From contig CAZVQS010000002.1 in NCBI GenBank assembly GCA_964629635.1, forward strand, positions 248,001 to 312,000: a stretch of 64,000 bases of DNA, written 5' to 3'. Every line of letters begins with the position of its first letter. The first letter of the stretch is position 1. Source of the stretch: YC2-FULL-38-9 sp964629635. Lineage in GTDB: Bacteria > Patescibacteriota > Microgenomatia > UBA1406 > GWC2-37-13. This document shows, one piece after another, positions 58,586 through 64,000 of this stretch. A program made the position numbers and the translations under genes. The notes beneath the pieces are model-generated. The model did not search any database. It had not been told where the DNA came from and saw only the letters and a list, made by a program, of their open reading frames with translations.

Positions 58586-59971
58586 ATGCTCGGCAAAACA
58601 CTTACCGAACTCAGAACCATGCTTGAAAAAGGGGAGACGACCGCCCTCGATTTGAAGGGTTATTTCCTCAAACGCATTGAAAAATACAATAAAAAACTCA
58701 ACGCCTATCTTACGGTCGATACGGAACGCGAACCCAAAAGCTCGGAAGGCGTTCTTGCAGGACTTCCTGTTGCAGTAAAGGACAACTTCTGCACCAAAGG
58801 CCTGCGGACGACCGCCTCATCCAACGTGCTGAAGAATTTTATACCCCCTTACGAATCGACGGTTACCAAACGGTTGAAAAAGGCGAACGCGGTTGTATTG
58901 GGAAAAACGAACATGGATGCATGGGCGCACGGTTCATCCACTGAAACGTCCGATTTCGGTCCGACGCACAATCCGTGGGATTTGTCCCGTTCTCCGGGCG
59001 GATCATCGGGCGGTTCCTCGGCCGCGGTCAGCGCGTATCTTGCGCCGGCGGCTATCGGGTCGGAAACTGCCGGGTCCATCAGGCAGCCTGCCGCATGGAC
59101 CGGTGTAGTGGGACTTAAGCCCACCTACGGCCGCGTGTCACGCTACGGAGTGATCGCCATGGGATCGTCCCTTGACTGTCCCGGGCCGCTGACTCTGAAC
59201 GTTGAGGACGCCGCTTTGCTTCTTTCGGTTATTGCCGGTCATGACACGCTGGATGCGACTTCCTCTCCTGCTGAAGTTTCCCCGTATATGCGCGACATGA
59301 AGGAAAAAAAGGAATACACGATTGGCATATCGGACGACTATTTCGAGGGGCTCGATCCGGATGTGGCCGCGGCGCTTGAAAAATCCCTTGATGTGTTCCG
59401 GAAGCTCGGATTCAAGACGAAAAAGATCAAACTGCTTTCGCCTGAGTACGCGATATCCGTGTATACCATTATCCAGCGGGCCGAAGTCATGTCAAATCTG
59501 TCCCGCTACGACGGCATACGATACGGCAACGGGAGAAGTGCATTCGGGTCGGAGGCAAAACGGCGCATTATGCTTGGAACTTATACGCTTTCATACGGGT
59601 ACTATGATGCCTTTTACAAAAAAGCGCAGAAAGTACGCACCCTTATCATCGAGGATTTCAAACGCGCATTCCGCGAGGTCGACTTCGTGATCGGCACGCC
59701 GACACCGATAACCGCGCTCAAGCTCGGCGAATTTTCAAAATATCCTTTTTTCGGGGAACTTATGGACAAATTCAACGAACCCGGCGCCATGGCGGGCATA
59801 CCGGGAGTCAGCCTGCCCGTCGGCCTGGACCGGAACGGCTTGCCGATCGGCATGCAGCTCATGGCCAACTATTTCCGGGAGTCCGACCTTCTCAACGCCT
59901 CGTACCGCTTTGAACAGGAAACGGATTATTTCGGCGTGATTAAAAAGGGCATACAAAACTATGGCGACTGA
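58586..59971 (+). CDS. gatA: Asp-tRNA(Asn)/Glu-tRNA(Gln) amidotransferase subunit A
   Basis: This 461-residue amidase releases ammonia from glutamine and feeds it to GatB. The amidase signature has the catalytic triad Ser-cisSer-Lys: Lys65 in PVAVKDNFCTKG, cis-Ser near 140 in SPGGSSGGSSAAV and nucleophile Ser164 in SETAGSIRQPAA. The Gly-rich region is intact, and the C-terminal NEPGAMAGIPGVSLPVG is typical. ATG 58586 is one base after the gatC stop; the frame extends upstream through gatC by chance. It overlaps gatB by 11 bases. Confidence 0.97.
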   Translation: MLGKTLTELRTMLEKGETTALDLKGYFLKRIEKYNKKLNAYLTVDTEREPKSSEGVLAGLPVAVKDNFCTKGLRTTASSNVLKNFIPPYESTVTKRLKKANAVVLGKTNMDAWAHGSSTETSDFGPTHNPWDLSRSPGGSSGGSSAAVSAYLAPAAIGSETAGSIRQPAAWTGVVGLKPTYGRVSRYGVIAMGSSLDCPGPLTLNVEDAALLLSVIAGHDTLDATSSPAEVSPYMRDMKEKKEYTIGISDDYFEGLDPDVAAALEKSLDVFRKLGFKTKKIKLLSPEYAISVYTIIQRAEVMSNLSRYDGIRYGNGRSAFGSEAKRRIMLGTYTLSYGYYDAFYKKAQKVRTLIIEDFKRAFREVDFVIGTPTPITALKLGEFSKYPFFGELMDKFNEPGAMAGIPGVSLPVGLDRNGLPIGMQLMANYFRESDLLNASYRFEQETDYFGVIKKGIQNYGD

Positions 59972-61301
59972 TAAAACATACGAACCGGTCATCGGACTGG
60001 AAATCCATGTTGAGTTGAAAACCGAGTCCGGGATGTTCTGCCAGTGCAAAGTGGGACAGTTCGATTCGGAGCCGAACCGCCATGTGTGTCCCGTATGCCT
60101 CGGCCTTCCCGGCGCATTGCCGGTACCCAACCGCAAGGCGATAGACTGGACCGTAAAAATCGGTCAGGCCTTAAACTGCCGCATCAATCGCCATACCAAA
60201 TTCGACCGGAAGCATTATTCCTATCCCGACCTGGCGAAAGGCTACCAGATTTCCCAGTATGACGAGCCGATTGCAGTATCTGGACGCCTAGAGTTTCCCG
60301 CCCGGTACGGCACGTACCAGAACGATGCCAAATCCTTCAGGATACACCGCGTGCATCTTGAAGAGGATACCGGAAAACTCACTCATGACGGGGGAGATAC
60401 GCTTGTTGATTTCAACCGGTCCGGTACTCCGCTTGTAGAGATCGTTACTGAGGCGGATTTCACGTCCTCAAACGACGTGAAGATGTTCCTTGAGGAGCTG
60501 CACGCAATCATCCGTTCGCTTGACGTTTCGGATGCGGACATGGAAAAAGGAACAATGCGCATGGAACCGAACATTTCGGTGCGTCTGAAAGGCGAAACGA
60601 AACTTCCGCCCTACAAGGTTGAAGTCAAGAACATCAACTCCTTTTCGTTCGTGAAAAAGGCAATCGATTTTGAAGTGAAGCGCCACATTCAGCTTCTTGA
60701 AAAAGGCGAAACTCCGGTGCAGGAGACGCGCGGGTGGGATTCCGACAAATCAATCACGTACTCGCAGCGCACCAAGGAGGAGGCACACGATTACCGGTAT
60801 TTTCCCGAACCCGATATCCCGCCCCTTGAATTTACGGACGGCTATATCGAAAACATCAGAAAAACCCTGCCCGAGCTTCCGCTCGCAAAAACGGTCCGTT
60901 ATGCCGCCGATTACGGGCTTAAACCCCTAGACGCATACGTTCTGACACGCAGCCGGCAAAAAGCTGAATATTTCGAGGGGGCGCTTAAAATAGCGGGAAA
61001 CGAACGCGAACAGGCTGTGCGGATCGCCAACGCGATCCTCAACCGCAAGGTATCTCTTGATATGCCTGCGGAAAAATTCGTGGCAGCGGTGAACTATCTC
61101 TACCGCCCCAAGGAAACGGATGAAGCGCTGTTTACCTCCGTTGCCGCAAAAGTCATAAGCGACAATCCCAAAGTGGTTGCCGATTACAAAAGCGGCAAAC
61201 AGAATGCGGTCATGTTCCTCGTCGGCCAGGTCATGAGGCAGATGAAGGGAAAAGCGGATGCGAACACGGTCATTATGAAGCTGAAGGAATTGCTCAAGTA
61301 G
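59961..61301 (+). CDS. gatB: Asp-tRNA(Asn)/Glu-tRNA(Gln) amidotransferase subunit B
   Basis: This 446-residue kinase-transamidase subunit phosphorylates and amidates the aminoacyl group on tRNA. The N-terminal domain has EPVIGLEIHVELKTESGMFC followed by the zinc cysteines of FCQC and VCPVC, then RKHYSYPDLAKGYQISQYD. The YqeY-like tail domain is the C-terminal 150 residues (QAVRIANAILNRKVSLDMPA and VIMKLKELLK). It is slightly short for GatB but complete. dnaE starts 7 bases downstream. Confidence 0.96.
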   Translation: MATDKTYEPVIGLEIHVELKTESGMFCQCKVGQFDSEPNRHVCPVCLGLPGALPVPNRKAIDWTVKIGQALNCRINRHTKFDRKHYSYPDLAKGYQISQYDEPIAVSGRLEFPARYGTYQNDAKSFRIHRVHLEEDTGKLTHDGGDTLVDFNRSGTPLVEIVTEADFTSSNDVKMFLEELHAIIRSLDVSDADMEKGTMRMEPNISVRLKGETKLPPYKVEVKNINSFSFVKKAIDFEVKRHIQLLEKGETPVQETRGWDSDKSITYSQRTKEEAHDYRYFPEPDIPPLEFTDGYIENIRKTLPELPLAKTVRYAADYGLKPLDAYVLTRSRQKAEYFEGALKIAGNEREQAVRIANAILNRKVSLDMPAEKFVAAVNYLYRPKETDEALFTSVAAKVISDNPKVVADYKSGKQNAVMFLVGQVMRQMKGKADANTVIMKLKELLK

Positions 61302-61308
61302 TCCCTTT

Positions 61309-64000
61309 ATGGCATTTACCCATCTCCACGTCCATACCGAATATTCGCTTCTGGACGGCATGTGCCGTGTAAAGGACGTGCTGGAAAAGGCAAAGAATCT
61401 CGGCATGACTTCCCTGGCGGTGACAGACCACGGCGCCATGTACGGTGCATTCAAATTCTTCGTGAAAGCGCAGGAAATAGGTGTGAAACCAATCATCGGC
61501 GTTGAAGTCTACAAAGCAAAAAATTCACGGCTCGACAAACAGGCGGGGATAGACCGCGACCGGTTCCATCTCGTGCTTCTCGCCAAAGACCTCGAAGGCT
61601 ACCGGAACCTCATGAAGCTCGTCAGCATCGCGCATCTTGAAGGATTTTATTACAAGCCACGGGTGGATTTTGAAATCCTCAGAAAATACAGCAAAGGCGT
61701 TATCGCCCTTTCGGCTTGTCTCGGAGGCGAGATTCCCCAGGCGATCCTTAACAACCAGGACCGGGAAGCGGAAAAACTCCTGGAAACGTATCTGGACATT
61801 TACAAGGAGGATTTTTATATAGAACTTCAGCGCCATCCGAACATAGAGGATCTTGACCGGGTGAACCGGTCGCTTGTCGCGCTTGCCCGCAAATATGCGG
61901 TGCCGCTCGTTGCGACAAACGACGTGCATTATCTGGAGAAGGAGGACGCCTACGCCCAGGAGGTGCTTTTGTGCATCCAGACCCAGCGTTCCATCCTCGA
62001 GCGCGACCGCGCGATGAGCATGATAGACGTACCCGACTATTATTTCAAGACCGAGGATGAAATGAGGAACGAGTTTTCCGACCTTCCTGAAGCCATCGAA
62101 AACACGAATGTGATCGCCGCAAAATGCAACCTCGAAATCCCCAACGGCAAATGGGTTTTGCCGTACTATCCTACGCCCAACAAGGAAACTCCGGAGGAAT
62201 ACCTGCGCATCCTCGTGAACGAGCGGAAAACCAGAGTCGCCAGTTTCGACCAGGATATTATCAGCAAACGGCTTGATTATGAACTGGACATCATCAACAA
62301 GAAGGGGTATGCGACATACTTTCTCATGGTGCAGGATTTCGTTAACTGGGCAAAGAATATCAAGGTTGCCGTGGGTCCGGGAAGAGGTTCGGCTGCAGGA
62401 TCGCTTGTTGCCTATGTTCTGCGCATCACGGACATCAATCCGCTTGAGCATGACCTGCCGTTTGAACGGTTCCTGAATCCGGAGCGTCCGACGCCGCCGG
62501 ATATCGACATCGATTTTGCGGACGCGCGGCGCGATGAAGTGCTTGCGTATGTAACCGAAAAATACGGTAAGGATAAAGTTGCGCAGATCATCACGTTCGG
62601 CACGATGGAGGCGCGGCTCGCGGTACGGGATGTTGCCCGTGCGCTCGGCCAGTCCTACGCGCAGGGGGACCGCATCGCAAAAATGATACCGCAGGGCAAG
62701 CAGGGTTTCCAGATGAAGCTCGCCCAGGCAATGGTTGAATCCCCGCCCCTCAAATTCGCATACCAGACGGAACCCGACATCAAGAAAGTGCTGGACATCG
62801 CCCAGAAACTCGAGAGCCTTCCCCGCCACTCGTCCGTGCATGCGGCGGGTGTGATCATTTCGAAAAACGACCTTACCGATTATGTGCCGATACAGACAGA
62901 GGCGAAAGGGGACCGCATCATCACCCAGTACGACATGTACAGCCTCGACCTGAACAGCGCCCCCAACGGCAAGGCGGTCGGTCTTCTCAAGATCGACTTT
63001 CTGGGTCTCCGGAACCTTACGATCCTCGAGCAGGCGATCAATTTCGTGAAGAAACGGACTGGAACGGAGCTTGATATTCATGACGTTTTGCTTGATGATG
63101 CCAAAACCTATGAGCTCATATCCCGCGGGGAGACAATCGGCGTGTTCCAGCTCGAATCGGCGGGCATGCGTCGGCTCGCCAAGGACCTGAAGCCGACGAA
63201 AATGAGCGACATCGTCGCTATGGTAGCATTGTACCGGCCCGGACCCATGGATCTTATCCCCATGTTCCTCGAGGGCAAGAAAAATCCGAAAAACATCAAA
63301 TACCTCCACAAGGACCTCATGCCTGTGCTCGGCGAAACGTACGGCATTCTCGTATACCAGGAACAAGTCATGGCGATCGCGCACAACCTTGCCGGATACA
63401 AGATGAGCGAAGCAGACAACCTGCGCATGGCGATGGGCAAGAAAAAGAAATCGCTCATGGACAAGGAACGGGTCAAGTTTATCGAAGGGTGCATTAAGAA
63501 CGGTTATTCGCGCAAGCTTGCGGAAAGCATCTTCAACTTCATGGAGAAGTTTGCCGCATACGGATTCAACAAACCGCATTCCGCATCCTACGCTCTCATT
63601 GCCTACTGGACCGCATACGTCAAGGCGAACTATCCCGTCGAATACATGACCGCTCTTCTGACCGCGGAGCTTCAGGGAGTCGCCGGACCGATGCGTGAAA
63701 TCAAGATGGCGACCGCGATCGAGGAGTGCCGGAGGATGGAAATCAAGGTATTGCCTCCGGACATAAACAGGTCCGAACACGACTTTTCGATCGAGGACGG
63801 GAGCATCCGGTTCGGATTATCCGCAATCAAAAACGTAGGTGGCGCGGCCATCGAATCGATCATCGAGGCGCGGAAAGCCGGGCCGTTTCTCGGGTTCAAG
63901 GATTTCCTGTACCGGGTGGACCTGCGCAAAGTAAACAAAAAAACGGTGGAGAGCCTGATTAAGGCAGGTGCTTTCAGCGCGCTCTGCCAGCCCGCAACCC
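61309..64000 (+). CDS. dnaE: DNA polymerase III alpha subunit (DnaE), 3' partial
   Basis: The gene runs off the right edge; 897 residues are visible. The N-terminal PHP domain starts MAFTHLHVHTEYSLLDG and has VTDHGAMYGAFKF and ALSACLGGEIPQAI. The catalytic palm has GPGRGSAAGSLVAY and PPDIDIDFADARRDEV with the Asp pair, and the third Asp probably in ITQYDMYSLD or later. GTMEARLAVRDVARALG, LPRHSSVHAAGVIIS and AYGFNKPHSASYALIAYW (fingers) are classic DnaE1. It is the replicative polymerase. It follows gatB after 7 bases. The long opposing frame inside it is spurious. Confidence 0.96.
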   Translation, partial: MAFTHLHVHTEYSLLDGMCRVKDVLEKAKNLGMTSLAVTDHGAMYGAFKFFVKAQEIGVKPIIGVEVYKAKNSRLDKQAGIDRDRFHLVLLAKDLEGYRNLMKLVSIAHLEGFYYKPRVDFEILRKYSKGVIALSACLGGEIPQAILNNQDREAEKLLETYLDIYKEDFYIELQRHPNIEDLDRVNRSLVALARKYAVPLVATNDVHYLEKEDAYAQEVLLCIQTQRSILERDRAMSMIDVPDYYFKTEDEMRNEFSDLPEAIENTNVIAAKCNLEIPNGKWVLPYYPTPNKETPEEYLRILVNERKTRVASFDQDIISKRLDYELDIINKKGYATYFLMVQDFVNWAKNIKVAVGPGRGSAAGSLVAYVLRITDINPLEHDLPFERFLNPERPTPPDIDIDFADARRDEVLAYVTEKYGKDKVAQIITFGTMEARLAVRDVARALGQSYAQGDRIAKMIPQGKQGFQMKLAQAMVESPPLKFAYQTEPDIKKVLDIAQKLESLPRHSSVHAAGVIISKNDLTDYVPIQTEAKGDRIITQYDMYSLDLNSAPNGKAVGLLKIDFLGLRNLTILEQAINFVKKRTGTELDIHDVLLDDAKTYELISRGETIGVFQLESAGMRRLAKDLKPTKMSDIVAMVALYRPGPMDLIPMFLEGKKNPKNIKYLHKDLMPVLGETYGILVYQEQVMAIAHNLAGYKMSEADNLRMAMGKKKKSLMDKERVKFIEGCIKNGYSRKLAESIFNFMEKFAAYGFNKPHSASYALIAYWTAYVKANYPVEYMTALLTAELQGVAGPMREIKMATAIEECRRMEIKVLPPDINRSEHDFSIEDGSIRFGLSAIKNVGGAAIESIIEARKAGPFLGFKDFLYRVDLRKVNKKTVESLIKAGAFSALCQPAT

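Noticed and set aside
61525..63780. A 751-codon open frame on the - strand
   Set aside because: It is antisense to dnaE, whose motifs are unmistakable. The predicted protein has low-complexity His/Arg/Phe-rich content typical of a shadow frame.
1..64000. CRISPR arrays, insertion sequences and transposases
   Set aside because: No regularly spaced direct repeats and no transposase or integrase motif were seen on either strand.
1..64000. UGA recoded as glycine
   Set aside because: Many genes end in TGA at the expected position with the next gene overlapping it as ATGA, so TGA is a stop here.

Overview
The window reads as one continuous piece of a compact bacterial chromosome: genes abut or overlap by a few bases, many overlaps are of the ATGA type, and almost no space is free. 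The gene set suggests a Candidate Phyla Radiation (Patescibacteria) bacterium, most likely of the Microgenomates group. The reasons are a minimal type IV pilus system with many GspG-like pilins, abundant multi-membrane-segment glycosyltransferase families (YfhO, DUF2723, DUF2142), the YvcK/DgkA/MraY order, and GatCAB. TGA serves as a normal stop throughout, so the UGA-glycine code of some related lineages is not used. This placement is inference from gene content; no rRNA gene is present to test it.

Region 1 (1-19357, all + strand) is a division, wall and housekeeping block: a GlmU-like nucleotidyltransferase (cut by the left edge), yvcK, dgkA, mraY, murL, murD, ftsW, murG, ftsQ, ftsA, ftsZ, ileS, rodA, a 38-residue membrane peptide, recG, rpmF, nusB, rnc and rpsP. 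Its most notable part is a murL homologue directly overlapping murD. This suggests that D-glutamate enters peptidoglycan by the MurD2/MurL route (add L-Glu, then epimerise) rather than through glutamate racemase.

Region 2 (19362-29976) holds two divergent type IV pilus operons. The - strand one carries a delta-prime-like DNA polymerase III subunit, four GspG/PilA-like pilins, PilV- and PilW-like minor pilins, and PilM, PilN and PilO. The + strand one carries PilB, PilT, PilC and a major-type pilin, and ends in a clear intrinsic terminator.

Region 3 (30067-51902) is a surface glycan cluster: GT-C type membrane glycosyltransferases, O-antigen ligase/polymerase-like proteins, GT2 and GT4 enzymes, and a GT2-flippase fusion. 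Inside it sits an SOS-type repair cassette (39518-42012): an SRAP/HMCES-like gene on the - strand and, divergently, a small unknown gene plus a Y-family DNA polymerase. The latter pair lies behind a near-consensus promoter carrying two LexA-like boxes. A 115-base nested inverted repeat lies between the two transcription units.

Region 4 (51934-64000) has two tRNA genes flanking phzF and an AT-rich P-loop kinase, then a LysM membrane protein, lemA, htpX, an unusual asparagine synthetase fused to a CofE-like gamma-glutamyl ligase domain, gatCAB, and dnaE (cut by the right edge).

A recurring signal is a sigma70-type -10 hexamer placed only about 5-10 bases before the start codon of the first gene of an operon. 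This suggests that leaderless transcripts are common here. Internal operon genes instead use Shine-Dalgarno sequences or stop-start overlap. I used this pattern to correct several start codons.
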